Positions 20,841 through 33,200 of a DNA stretch of 60,000 bases are shown here, one piece after another. The stretch is taken from positions 49,140,552 through 49,200,551 of the forward strand of contig NC_087062.1 in NCBI RefSeq assembly GCF_963678635.1, read 5' to 3'. Made by a program: the position numbers and the translations under genes. The first letter of the stretch is position 1; every line of letters starts with the position of its first letter. The stretch is from Symsagittifera roscoffensis. Lineage: Eukaryota > Xenacoelomorpha > Acoela > Convolutidae. The notes under the pieces are model-generated. The model saw only the letters and a list, made by a program, of their open reading frames with translations, did no database searches and was not told where the DNA came from.

Positions 20841-23800
20841 GTGACATTCGACCAGAATGGACGAAAATGCAGATTCGAAATTTTAGCAGCTAGCCTTCGG
20901 AATTGGCAGTTTTGAAGGATTAGCAGTGCTATTGGAACGATTAGCCGAATTGTGAAGGCTAGAATATTCTGGTGTTTCAAATTTTTAAATTTTTGAAGTA
21001 TGACGTCTTATTTCTGAGAAACGTCAGAAACGACCATTTTGGCAGAAAACCGAAATAAAACAAAACAACAACAGTAGTTGCGACGATAACAACGGAAAAA
21101 CTTAGAATCGGAATTAGAGACGAGCAGAAATAGCAGATACCGTTCCGAGTTGCGAACAACGGTGAGGGGTGTGAGGCAGCCTTCCGGAAGGAGAATAAAA
21201 GTCTTATTTCGCCGGATTCAAGAATCCGGAGGGGTCTCGGGATTTGGACTGAAACTGTTTTATATAAACTTTTAGCTTCCCTACTATGCCCTGAGTTGAA
21301 TTTAATTAACATCTGATTTCATTTTGCTAGGATGAGAAGCTAGGACTTGGGGGAAAGGGCTGATCCATCTTCGATGGAGATGATGATTTTTATCTACCGA
21401 GCAAAAACAATAATAATTCAATAAATAGTAGTAGCCCTGATTTTAGGAGTGATCTCGTGGTCTGGGGATACTGAGACCCAGCCATGAGCTCACTATTTCT
21501 GCATGTAATTAAGTTAATTTGAGCGTTCTGGTCGAAGCCGGAGAACAGTAACGTTTTTGTCGACCCGATGTTTGAAAGACCACCAAAAAAACTGGCGTTG
21601 GTAGAGACGGTGAAGAATATGTAAAGCTCTGTTTAGACGTTGGCCAGTCATCTTAGGACCTAGCTTTATTTTCCGTCGATATGTATCTTCCGGGCGAATG
21701 TTACATAGATGTTTTTATGGCGCTCCTGGGTGTTATTCTTTTTTAACATCATGACCGGCAGAACCGTTAACGAGCACTCCGCGCCGAGCGGATGCTCACA
21801 TTAATGCCCCTAATAGGCCAAAACCGCCGGGACGGTAGGGTAGTTTGGAACGCGGAAGCCTTCCGGATTACCGTGAACAGCTTTTTAACCCAGTTAAGAC
21901 CGAAAATTCACGAACCAGGAAGGGTGGGGGGATTGGCCATCCCCTCGTTCCCTGAGAGGTTTGTGACCAAAAACACTTAAAGATATATATAAAACCAAAC
22001 AAAAAGTAGTATAGTACCCAAGAAAAACAAAAAACATAAAAAATAACCGAAAAACCAAAAACTGTAAAAAAAAAAAAAAAAAGTAAAAATCAGTAGAAAT
22101 CATCACCCCAGACAAGATGTGATCCGACCCTCCCGTTTGTTGTTGATAGATATATTGTTGTTACAGGCACTAATATATCAGTCAGGATCGTTACGATCAA
22201 TTTTGTGGCCCGTTTGTGAGGCTTATACTGTAGGATTATTTGAGCGATTAAGCACGTTAATGATAAATTGCGCTCAATCCGGAAGGGTCAGCTGATTTGC
22301 GCTCAATTCGGAAGGGTCTTGGGAGAAGACTGATCCGGCAAGCAGTACAAGGAGCGACAAGAAGGGGCTCAACGACAACAACAATCGACTGTTGGGTATC
22401 GTTAACAAGTTTTGTATCCCTTTTGGTACAAAAATTAAGGTAGTGATCTGTGGGGGGCTCGACAGTGCTGCACTGTAGTGACCCTTCACCGAACTGCGAA
22501 TATCTGAGTTAAGCACCTTAGTTCGGATATTGAACAAACCCGGAGGGGTATAGTATATTAATATTATTACTTATATAGACTATATTAATACTCCTATATC
22601 ATTTTTCAGTGAAAAACACAGAAAGCAGACCGGTTTTTAGGGTCAAAATAGCGATATTTTGATCCCCCCACAAATCGCGATTTTTGAGATATCGATATTT
22701 TTTGAAACGGAAAAAAGCGGTAAATTAGTGTGTTACATCATAATTGCACTACTATAATAGATATAACCGGTTAAGTTTAGTTCGGAAGTGGTTGGAGCTA
22801 TTTTGGTACCAAAAACCGAATTTTCGCGGTTTTTGATAATACGAAACATTATAAAATCAGAGTTAGGACAGTAAAAATAGTTGTTCGGACAACGCAACGT
22901 CCACTAGTGAATCCACAAGTTTTAAAACCCGCTTCCCGAAAGCCTTCCGGGTTGCAGAGGAATCGAACTTAACGTGTTTGATTTGGTGGATTCATCAATC
23001 CGGAGGGGTCCAGGTAGCATAGTTTTTCGCAAATTTTTTCAACTAAAGCGTTTTAGATCGGGTTTTTTGCATTGAAATAGAAGATTATAGGCCTTCTGAG
23101 ATCAGATCAATAATTTTTTGGTCGAAAAGAACGGAATTAAAAAAAAATTATGCGGAACCTATAAGAGAGAAAATTTTTGAGTTTGGAAGAAAGACGTTTT
23201 GGTTAATAACTTTTGAACGACCGGACAGATTTAGTTGATCTTAATACCATTAGATCAGAAATCAGGTGAGCTTACTAGTAGGAACAAAAATTATTCGAAA
23301 AAAGAAGCGTGAAAATTTTTGAGATTTTTTTAGGCAAATTCACCAATTCGCGAGGGTAGACCCCTCACGTTTTATAAAAAAAAGTTTCAGGGAAGCCCTT
23401 ACACCCCTACCAAAAGGTAAAATCGGTTGAATAAAGTAACTTTAGGCTGTTCTAGACGAAAAGGGAAGGCTAAAGGCACAAGAAAACCTTAATCGAGCCG
23501 AAGTTAGGCAAGCGATAAGACCCTTCACCGTTAGCGTGAATTGTCAAATAAGAGGCTTAACTTCAATCCCGAAGGGTCTAGGAAAGGATCACATACCCTT
23601 CCTAGTTAATTCAAACAGCATAATAACATCGGAGAACGTATCCGGAGGGGTATAGGTTGAAAGTCAAGGAAATCTCCGAAAAGCTACTTTTACAAAACCA
23701 GTGGGCTCCCAATCCGGAGGGGTCCAAACTTTTTAAAACCCAGAGGGCTCCCAATCCGGAGGGGTCTTGTTTTCACAAAACCGGAGGGGTCCCAATCCGG

Positions 23801-24466
23801 AGGGGTCTTATATATGCTAACTCAGAGGGGTTTTTAGGGTCAAAATAGCGATATTTTGATCCCCCCACAAATCGCGATTTTTGAGATATCGATATTTTTT
23901 GAAACGGAAAAAAGCGGTAAATTAGTGTGTTACATCATAATTGCACTACTATAATAGATATAACCGGTTAAGTTTAGTTCGGAAGTGGTTGGAGCTATTT
24001 TGGTACCATAAGATCCTTCACCGTTAGTGTGAATTGTCAAATAAGAGGCTTAACTTCAATCCGGAAGGGTCTAGGAAAGGATCACATACCCTTCCTAGTT
24101 AATTCAAACAGCATAATAACATCGGAGAACGTATTCGGAGGGGTATAGGTTGAAAGTCAAGGAAATCTCCGAAAAGCTACTTTTACAAAACCAGTGGGCT
24201 CCCAATCCGGAGGGGTCCAAACTTTTTAAAACCCAGAGGGCTCCCAATCCGGAGGGGTCTTGTTTTCACAAAACCGGAGGGGTCCCAATCCGGAGGGGTC
24301 TTATATTTGCTAACTCAGAGGGGTCCCAATCCAGAGGGGTCTAAATTTTGCCAATCCGGAGGGGTACTGTTTTTTTTTGTCAACCCGGAGGGGTATTATT
24401 TTATTAAAGGACTTAGGTAAACAGAAGAAAAGATTATAGTGAGAGGTATTAGGTTATTAACAGACA
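20841..24466 (+). repeat. 5' LTR of element 2, with internal duplications
   Basis: Starts TGTGACATTCGACCAGAATG and ends TTATTAACAGACA. At about 3.6 kb it is longer than that of element 1 because 22633-22811 recurs at 23829-24007 and about 23514-23829 recurs from about 24009. Hairpin modules lie at 21858-21925, 22240-22277, 22481-22550, 22943-23010 and 23518-23580. AATCCGGAGGGG-type repeats lie at 23640-24400. A run of A lies near 22065-22083. No gene. Confidence 0.85.
23829..24323 (+). repeat. Rearranged LTR duplication
   Basis: Positions 23829-24007 are an apparently exact copy of 22633-22811 (179 bp). They are joined to a second copy (from about 24009) of about 23514-23829. The order (late, early, late) fits a double template switch during reverse transcription better than unequal crossing over. 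Confidence 0.8.
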
Positions 24467-24900
24467 GGCTAGGAATCAGTGACTGCACTGGTAACTTGCC
24501 TTTCAATAAAGACCAGACCAAAACAAAACAGGTCCAAACTCGGATATTCGCGACACCAAGTCTAAACTAAAAAGAGCGTAATTCATTGGTGTGAATTGAA
24601 ACATAATACGTTTTTGTGAAAAGTGACTGCCCTGAGGACTTTAGTAGGTCTAGCTCGGGCAGTCCGAAGGCAGATAGGTAACACAGTACTCGGTGGGTGC
24701 AATAGACGCCGTTTTTCATAGAGGTATTCTTATTCTGTTATTTTTTTAAATTTTAAATCGACATAATTTGTGCTTGATTGGGTAGTGAGTACACTATCTT
24801 TTAAATTGACTGATATCATCATATTGTGCTAGTTCTCAAATCTTACGACCGATAATCGGTTAGTGTGAATAAATTATATACAAGCTGTACTCTGATAACG
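24467..24900 (+). other. 5' leader of element 2 up to deletion junction
   Basis: Non-coding leader like that of element 1 (ACCGATAATCGGT at about 24846-24858). At about 24899-24901 it joins pol linker sequence (ACTTGAAGGCGAGATAC). Compared with element 1 about 7.1 kb is missing, with two bases (AC) shared at the joint. Confidence 0.75.
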
Positions 24901-26106
24901 TACTTGAAGGCGAGATACAGACTCTCGGATCTTCTAAGGGCGCAGAGAAATGATCACATGACAAGCAACCTGAAAAGGTGGATCGAGAATGGTTCTCCAG
25001 ATAAAGGGGACCTTGAGGAAGATAGTTATCGCATCCTGAGACAGTACTTCATGCAGAAGGAAGGGAGGTTATAATTGAACAAGGACGGGATCGTGGCTTG
25101 CAAAAGAAGAGAGGAAGACAGAGTCCTATACAAGTATAACGCGATAGTGTTACCGCAACTCTATCAGACAGAACTACTATTCAGGTCACATGATCAGATG
25201 GGCCATCAAGGGATCGACAAAGTATATCAGAGGATCCTGAAGCGCTTTGAGTGGCCTGGAATGAAAAAGGCATGCGAGAAGTGGTTAACAGCGTGTCTGT
25301 CATGCCAGCAGGTCAAGGATCCAAGGAAATTGCGATTTCCTTTACAATCGATCGAGTCGTCTGAATTCAACGAGGTGGTGCAGATAGATCACCAAAAGAT
25401 ATGCATGACAGACAGTGGTTATAATCAGGTATTGGTCATGATAGATCATTTCACAAAGTATTCAGAGGCCGTGCCCTGCATAACTGCCTCGGCGGAAGAG
25501 ACATGCGACCACCTGATCAATACGTGGATAGCGAGACATGGTTGTCCGATGACGTTTCAATCGGATAATGGAACACCTTTCGTAGGAGAGCTTACGAAAG
25601 AGCTTATGAGACGCTCACAGGTGGCTCAGGCTCACTCCACGACATACCACCCCCAGACGAATGGCTTAGTGGAAAGACAGAATAGGACGTTAGTGTCGAT
25701 GCTGAGAGAATATTGTTCCAGGTACATGATTGCTTGGGACAGATACCTTCCACAAGTGATGGGAGCCTATAATAGCACGCAACACTCCACCACTGGAGTT
25801 AGTCCACACATGATGCTAACTGGACACGAGAAGTCTTTACCCTTAACCTTTTTCTACCCAGAGTATGAGGGAAAGAAAACGTCTCCACAGGTCTACATGA
25901 GGGATGTGATCAGACGTCAACAGGAGTTGAACGATTTGTGTAGACGAAATACTCAGCAAGCACAGGCAAGGCAGAGGAAAAAATTCGACAAGAAAGCAGC
26001 TGGTGCAAAAGTTTACTCGGTGGGAGATTACGTATGGGTATTTCAGAACGTTATACCACCGAAAGGAACGAAAAAGCTCCTAAAAAGTGGAGGGGACCCT
26101 TCATGA
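24901..26106 (+). pseudogene. Linker end and integrase of element 2
   Basis: Open 24901-25071, a TAA at 25072-25074 where element 1 reads Tyr, then open to 26106. The zinc-binding HHCC is intact (HDQMGHQG and CLSCQQ). Catalytic Asp in VQIDHQK, Asp in QSDNGT and Glu in GLVERQNRT are all present. Near 26090 the run of A is shorter than in element 1, and the frame ends as KSGGDPS instead of KKWRGPF. Integration enzyme of the element, probably inactive because of the 5' deletion and the breaks. Confidence 0.9.
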
Positions 26107-26829
26107 TTACGGAAGTGCACCAGGAGGGACGCTTTTATAGACTGAGTACTGGCCGAGCTGCCCACTACGAGATTATTAGGCCACACAATCCATCGACAGA
26201 AGACTGATGTATACCCGCAGGCTTGGCAGAAGGGGATTATCTAATGATGGATCCTGCTTGTGAGGTCAACGAGAAGGACACGAGGGAGAAGAACGATGGA
26301 AACGAAGTCGTGGATGAAGTAACGAATACACCGCTGGACTTGGATCCAAACGAGGTGATCGAAGCGGACGATGAAACCTTACCCTACGCAGAGGAGGATT
26401 GGCAGGATCCCGAACAGATGGAGGTTCCCAAGAATTTGGAACCAGATCTTCCGCTTACGATAGACTCGACAGAATGCCGGGACAAGACCAAGAAAGAAAT
26501 ATAACCCTTACGGTGACGACTTTGTAGTAGATAGGATAGATCTGAAAAAGATAGTGGAAGAAGTAGTGGGTCTAGAAGAAATAACTGTGTCACAAGACAT
26601 TGACATAGTCGATGATCACGACGATGAGTGGTTCGACGACCGGTCGAAACCCGAGGTAGAATTCGACGACGAGCAACAGCAGTCATATGAACAAGACTTG
26701 ACGAATCTGTGTGTCTTAGAATGGCTGAACGAAATGACGTCGGACCCAAAGAAGACCAGTGTCACAATTCAAGATGTAGATCGTGAAAGCATAAAATACA
26801 TGAAAACCGAACGAGATGATCCTTCCTGA
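26107..26829 (+). pseudogene. Pol C-terminal barrel and acidic tail, element 2
   Basis: Continues integrase out of frame: FMITEV-like sequence at about 26101, then 26223-26504 (YLMMDPACEVNEKD and many Glu/Asp), then 26554-26829 (VVGLEEITVSQDIDIVDDHD). Stops near 26206, 26504 and 26829. Same order as 8924-8221 in element 1. No enzyme motif seen in the acidic tail. Confidence 0.7.
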
Positions 26830-26837
26830 TACCCGGT

Positions 26838-27402
26838 ATGCGATCGACGGGGACGTCGATGGATATTTTTGTCCGGGGAGTGGGGGTAGGACTTTTCCAC
26901 ACGGAAAACTTGATAATAAAAAAATTCAGAATAGCAAGAGAGACAGGATACTTAGAAGCAGAAACAGGCGAAGAACCTAAGAAACCTGACATAGGCAGGG
27001 TAGTTGAGTCATATTTGAACTTACCAAATGAATATTCAAGTAACATAATACTAACAGACAGTGATTTCATACTCACAAATAGAACATGTGCGATAGCAAT
27101 CACAGCAGACATGAGTTTTAGGACAGCGTTAGCGGCAGACTTTAGGAGAGAATACAAAAACGTGGAACTCTTTTGGAAGCAAAGACCAGGGATAGGGGGC
27201 GTAGCGGCCTTACCTCCGGCGGCGTCGCAGATACCGGGAAAATACTTATGCTTCCTGGTAACGAGGGCGACGGAGAAGCAGCACGTGGACCCAGAGAACC
27301 TAGTCTTGTCCTCGGGAATTGTACGCGCTTGTACAAGTGATATTCTCTGATACGAATATACAAGTATATCTATATAAGAAGTATTACTTAAGTATAGGCT
27401 GA
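26838..27402 (+). pseudogene. Macro-domain-like tail of ORF1, element 2
   Basis: Open 26838-27350, then 28 codons in another frame from 27316 to the TGA at 27400-27402. Contains the same pattern as in element 1: ITADMSFRTALAADF, FWKQRPGIGGVAALPP, KYLCFLVTRATEKQ. The bases around the frame change (LVLS, then ELYALVQ) are identical in both elements, so the loss was already present in their common parent. Macro domains bind or cleave ADP-ribose. Here the glycine loop is absent and the distal loop deleted. The call is by eye. Confidence 0.6.
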
Positions 27403-27804
27403 GTGACGTGCGACAGGGTGTTAGGCCAAAGACTAAGTTGTATGTAATATGTGTTATGTTATGTTATGTTATGTTATGTGTTAGGTTATTAAGATCGTGG
27501 GTAAGAAGGGGTTAGTGACCATGAACAAATGAATGACGATCTTAGGAATAGATCCAAAGTTTGGACTGTCCAATATTAGGTCGAATTCCAAATTTTTAGA
27601 GACCGATTGATTTTAATAAATTTTAGGATAAATATCTTTTTGTCTGAACTGTTTTTAAGAAAATTTGAGCATTTTAGCGATATATATTAATAAAACTTAC
27701 AGGTGTAATATTCGTGACCTCTTTTCTAGATCCTGATTGATCGTTTAATTACTCACTTGAGCCAAATCTTGGAATCAAAACCGAATCGAACTTGAAAGAA
27801 TAGA
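27403..27804 (+). other. ORF1-ORF2 gap of element 2
   Basis: Non-coding, nearly the same as 7101-7502, with (TATGT)5 at 27455-27479. The part just before the ORF2 ATG (27760-27804) is also conserved. A role in ORF2 expression is possible but not shown. Confidence 0.5.
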
Positions 27805-29576
27805 ATGGATAACTTCAACTTGGATGAATTGATGGACCTGGCAGAGGCATATGTGGGACCGATGGTAGATGCGACCGCCCGAACATGAGGGTGATGAGGT
27901 GGAAAAACGGGGCTGTCTCAGGAGGTGAGTTGGCGAACGAGCCTGGGTTGGGAAGTTCCCAGACCTACCAACCAGGTGAGATGCCTCTGCCAACCAAACC
28001 TAGGCCTGGTCTGAGAAGGATGCATCAGGAGATGAACAGCGACGCTGCCTCGTCTAGTTCACAACTGAGAGCAGTTGTGCCACCTAAGAGGGCGAAAATA
28101 GAACAAGGGGTTCAAACGAACCAAACCATGCAAGATCTAGATGGGATAAAGGATGACCTGGAAAGGACCAGGAAGGAGCTGGATGAAGTGACTAAGACCA
28201 TGCTCATTACCGAGGACGACAGAGACATGTGGAAGAAATTGTTCGAAGACTGCAACAAAAAGCAGGGTGAAGAAATTGAGCGCTTGAGGCGGGACTACAA
28301 GGAGCGATCGGAACGGGCGGCATTGACTACAGCCGTGGAAAAAGCGGTACCTGCAAGGAGTATTCCTCGTGGGCAGTCCCCGATGGAGCTCTTGACGCCT
28401 CGAGAAATGAGCCAGAGAATGGAAACACGACTCCCGACAGCAACAGGTCGAGTGAAAATCCCAGACCCTAGTGACACCTTGCGTGACCCAGTCGTGGAAC
28501 AAACGGTGAGGAAGCTGATAGAGACAGCTGGACGACTAGTCGCCAACAAGAATGCGCCAGGTTCCGGGGTGACTGCACCCTATGGAACGATCGACGGCAC
28601 GGGCAGAGTACGAATCTCTCAGACCGTGATCAGACAGGGAGTTAGTGACACGATGCCACGAATGGGGAGCTCTAAGGCCCCAGAGAGAAGAGTACAGAAG
28701 ATGCCGGCGAAGAAAGTGTCACGTGTAATAGACGTACAAAAGAAAAACCAGTTGAGATATAACTTCATGGGAGTCCCGGAGACAGATCCGAGAGCTTGCT
28801 TCAATCGAGCGACTTGGAACCCGGCAGTAAACCTGCAGCAACCGGCACTGGGGACATCACATCTGATACTGGGAGACAGCTTAGTGAGAGTACTCTCGAA
28901 TTTGAGGACCTCTTGGGTCACCACGGTGATGGCCTTCGGAGGCGCGACGATAGCCCAGTTATATCGGATGATGGAACTAATGAATCCAGGCAGGATCCCC
29001 AATGTGATGATCCTGGTTGGAACAAATAAAATCTCTAGAGGTTCGGATGAACGGGAAGCACTATGGGAATCAGTGATGGTGTGCTTGTTTACTACCCTCT
29101 GGCAGAAATTCAATTGCGCGGTACTGACCATTTGCACTGTGCCGATGACCACAAGGAGCTTGACATCAACAGGGAGAAGGCACAACGAAGGAGTGGTCAG
29201 GTGGAATAATTTCTTGAGGAATCTCGCAAGTCGGAATGCCGGAAGAATGATCCTCATGGACATCGAACATGAGTTGAGAGCTATGGATCAGGCCAGACTG
29301 ACCACGGACGGCATCCACTTCGATAGTATAGAAGGACAGGCTTGGTTGAATCGAGTCTTCCAAGAGCGGTTGGATGAGTTGGAAGTAGAACTCTTTGACA
29401 CAGGAGTGCTAAAGGAGGAAGGAGCATCGAATGAAACGGTGATTACTACCTTTGTGACTCCTAGCCTGAAACACGCTTGGGGACGGTCCCGGCCGTCACG
29501 AACTACAGAAAGCAGAGCTCCAGCGAACCAGGTCAAAGAACAGACGTTCAAGATCGATTGGGAGAAGCGCCGGTGA
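27805..29576 (+). pseudogene. ORF2 of element 2: SGNH protein with lesions
   Basis: Same protein as 7100-5163. The ATG at 27805 is kept, but about 150 bp is missing at 27872-27875 and the frame is lost there. The rest is open 27885-29576. The coiled coil and GDSL are kept, but block III reads GTNK: the Asp of GTND is Lys (29028-29030). DGIHF is kept. The TGA at 29574-29576 is preceded by GTG where element 1 has ATG, so the ORF3 start is lost. Confidence 0.85.
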
Positions 29577-30217
29577 GGAGGACCATTCATCCTAGGAGAA
29601 GACTAGGGCCTGTCAACCCGATGGAAGAGACAAGTAGCACGTCTAAATCAGACACGAGATCGGAGACGATAAGTACCAGTCAAGAGGAGAGACACCCGGA
29701 TAGAGGCTCGTTGATGTGGTCAAGGCCCATACCATCTCCCTGGCATGTGTACAAGGACGAACTAATGAAGCTGGATCTCCAGAGGGTGAGCTTCATCGAT
29801 GATGCCAGGAGGATGCTGAATGGAGCGAGTCTATCCGTCAGTAGACTGTACTCGATAACAGGCGTAGACTAGTTGATAGCCGCTGGCATAAATTTCAGCT
29901 CCACGGCGGCCTTCAGATTTTCTGACCTAGAGGGACTGCCCTCTAATAACACAATGGGACCAGTGAATGCAAGACCATTGCAGGACGTGAATGATGAGGG
30001 GAATCGAGACGAGAGACCGGGAAGATTTCTGACAACGAGGGCGCCGATTGGACAACATGTGAAGATGTTCAGGCAGGTGGCGACACTCCCGAGTCATGTG
30101 AAATATAGAACATAACCGAAACAAGTGAGTCAAGATGGTGACGTCCAAAGGTACGGCGGATTGAAAGCGATAAAGAAAGATGAGACCATCTTTGCCGCGT
30201 ACGACAAAGCTAAATGA
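29573..30217 (+). pseudogene. ORF3 of element 2
   Basis: Full-length version of the ORF that element 1 has in part: about 214 codons, with TAG at 29870-29872 (element 1 has Trp) and TAA at 30113-30115, otherwise in one frame. Basic Arg/Pro-rich start, WHVYKDELMKLDLQRVSF, then a Gly/Arg-rich middle. Its TGA (30215-30217) overlaps the ATG of ORF4 (30214) as ATGA. Not recognised. Small and basic, so nucleic-acid binding is possible, but this is a guess. Confidence 0.6.
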
Positions 30218-33200
30218 GAAAGGCCAAGATTATGATAGTAGCGAATTCAGAGTTCGTGTACACTTCCAAGTCTCTGTTTTGGCCGGATGTCATAATGTTG
30301 GCAGCGGTCGACCTGGATCTACTGCAAGCCGTATCTCTGGCAATAGGGGTACAAAGACAGACGGACATGAACCCAGTCACGATCGTGTTTGCTGGCATCA
30401 ATGACCACTTGCACAGTAGAGGTTTTTTGAGCAGACTCAGAGATCCTACAATGGCGGAAAATGCAGTGTGGCCAGCAACAAAGGATATCCTGGAGTCAAT
30501 GGGTGAAGTGGTGGATGCGACGAAGGAGGGATCTTTCACCAAGGTGACACCGAGAGTAGTGTTCACGCTGTCTCCGGGGTATGCATGTCTCCCGGATGGA
30601 TTGAAATTCGTGTATGCGATCGTGACCTTGCTTTCGGAAGGAAAATATGATGTGATCATATCGGCCCCAAATCGCATGATAGAGATGGAGAACCTGAGAC
30701 CACTCAGGGCTTAACTACCTGCGGTGTGGTCAGATATCTCGAACGCGATGAGAGGATTCAAGGACCATGCGCTGCACATGTTAGTGTTGGATGAGGTGAT
30801 GTGGTTGGAACTGTCCAATTTCAGTCGACAGCTCAAACTTAAACCGGGAACAGACGACGACCATCGAGTGATCATAGCGATGTCGAACGACTTATGGTTC
30901 CGAGCAATGGAAGTAACAGGTGAAAAAGCGAGAAGAAAATTTCACAGGAGACTAGAGCTCATTTGGAGGCGATGGTTTTGAGGACCAAACCGGAGGCCAA
31001 CCAGTGGCTACATCTAAGTCCTCGTGTGGCGGCATTGGGTGCAGATGCTTTTGAGCAAGGCCCTGTAATGATCAGGAAGATCCATGCCTACTTGTTGAAC
31101 GAGGTGAATCTAGCGGAAAATGCTGAAGAAAAGACAGCTGAGTTTGTGAATAGAATGTGCCAGATTACCTTGGAAACCTTCTGGACCCAGGAAGTGAGGG
31201 GGGAAGAAGGCTTTGAACGGACAGATAGCATGCTGGAAGGGTTGGGAGCCGGATGGACCGCGTCCTTCTTGGCGAAAGTTTACCCGAAAGTTTCTCATTA
31301 CTTGATAAAGGAGTTCCTCCAAGCAGTAGTGGAAGTATCGATTGTGGAGCTACTAGCCTTGTTCGTGACGTTTGGAGCAGAGAGTTTCATGAAAGGACCG
31401 GCGGTACTGCTCACCGAAGGAGTTCAGAACCTGCGGTTAGATGGGCTTCTAACGTTGATTGCGATTACCCACGGAAACTTGGGAGGGTTAAGGAAGCTGA
31501 CACGTTGTCCAGAGCAGATGAGAGAGAAGGCGAGGACATGAAGAAAGCCACGGACACGTGGAATAAGATAAGAGACCTGAGGCACACTCTTATCCAATAT
31601 CTCTTACAACAAAATCGCTTTGGAACGGGAGAAGATGATGCTATCGAAAGAGAAGAAGATGTGAGACGACATGTTGGGGGCATGCCCCTACTAACCGATC
31701 TGAGCTTGGCTATGAGGACCGATCCCTTAGCGTTGATCAGAGGAGCCACGGAGTTTGTGACAGTGATCTATGGACCAGCAGTCACATTTGCGTTCCCTGA
31801 TGTTAAGGTGGAGGCGTATAGGAGGTCGGTGCTGCACCTGAACCTCATATCAGCAGTGGACGGTAGTGCGCTGAACTGGTGTGAGCAACACGTGTTGCGG
31901 GAGCTCATGAGCGAAGATCTGTTGTTTGCGAAGATATCAGAGCCAGAAATGACGGTCATCAATTTTGACGATCACTTCCGTGATCGCATGGGAGAAGTAG
32001 AGAGAGGACACATCGAGGTGTTTCCGAAGCTTTGGAATCTGAGACCCTGTGATAAGACGAATGGTGAGATAACCAGAGTTCCTCGTCTCACTGCAGCATA
32101 TCACAAGGTGAGAGAAGAGACGAAATATTGGGGTGATTACGAGAAGCTGCCGGAAGAAATCCCTGAACTCCCTCTGATAAGAAGGATGTTGCTCGGAGCA
32201 GTCTCCGTGGTACAGACTCCTAGGTTGAGATCATTTGAAACAAATGAAAGGAGAATAGGGAAATTCGTGGGAACGATGGATCCATACTTTGTGGGGATGA
32301 ATGCCGCCGTGTTACAGTACACACGATTTGCCTACACGGATCAAGCGATGCGAAGGGGAATAAGCAACGCCGCGACTCCCAAGCCCGGAGGATTTGACGA
32401 GGAATGGGCGGGGCTAGGCTTAGCGCCTATGAAGATGAGAGGCAGGACCGAACTGTCTGAGGCCTCCTTGATCCTGACTAGTGTGAAACCGGAATTGAAA
32501 GTAGGAGGAACGTTGCAGGCGAGAACCTTCCTAGCACCCTTCGGCTGTGAGGAAATCAAAGTAGTCCATGGAGAAGAGGAAGATGGATCGGCTGGCACGC
32601 TGATCATACCGAAATTTCCGAAAGAGGCCGACAATGAAAAGCAAGGACCCTCAAGTTCAAAGAAGGATATGTCAGAAGGAGATGACGGGCAGGGAGGAAG
32701 CCGTCAAGCGGAAGAACCCATGCAACAAGATGCACATCAAGCTGGTGGGGAAGACGACAGGGCATCGACAGGAGGAATATCCAGCCTGGATTTCAATTTC
32801 CTCAGTGATCTTGAGAACAACGCGGATACGTTGGAGGCGACTGAGCCAGCAGATGAAGGCACTTCGACACTGGAACCTCCGTCAGCCTCTACAAAAGTGA
32901 AACGGAATTTGCCGCAGAGCAGCTCTCCTGGCAATTCGAGAAATAACGAACAAAGAATCCTCATGGAATCACCTAGGAGAAGAAGAATAGAGGGATCTGC
33001 CAGAGTACCTTTCTTGGGAATGTTGCCCGAAGAAGAGTGGGAAGTACATCACCGAGACCATGAAAGTAGGACGGGATGTAGATTGGACAGAGTGGCGTTC
33101 ATGGAAGAAGTCTGGACAGTGGTTCAGAGCTAAGGGACCCAGTCTATTTTGAAAATAGGTCTCAACCGACCATTGATGCGGGAAGTCCTTGACAAACTTG

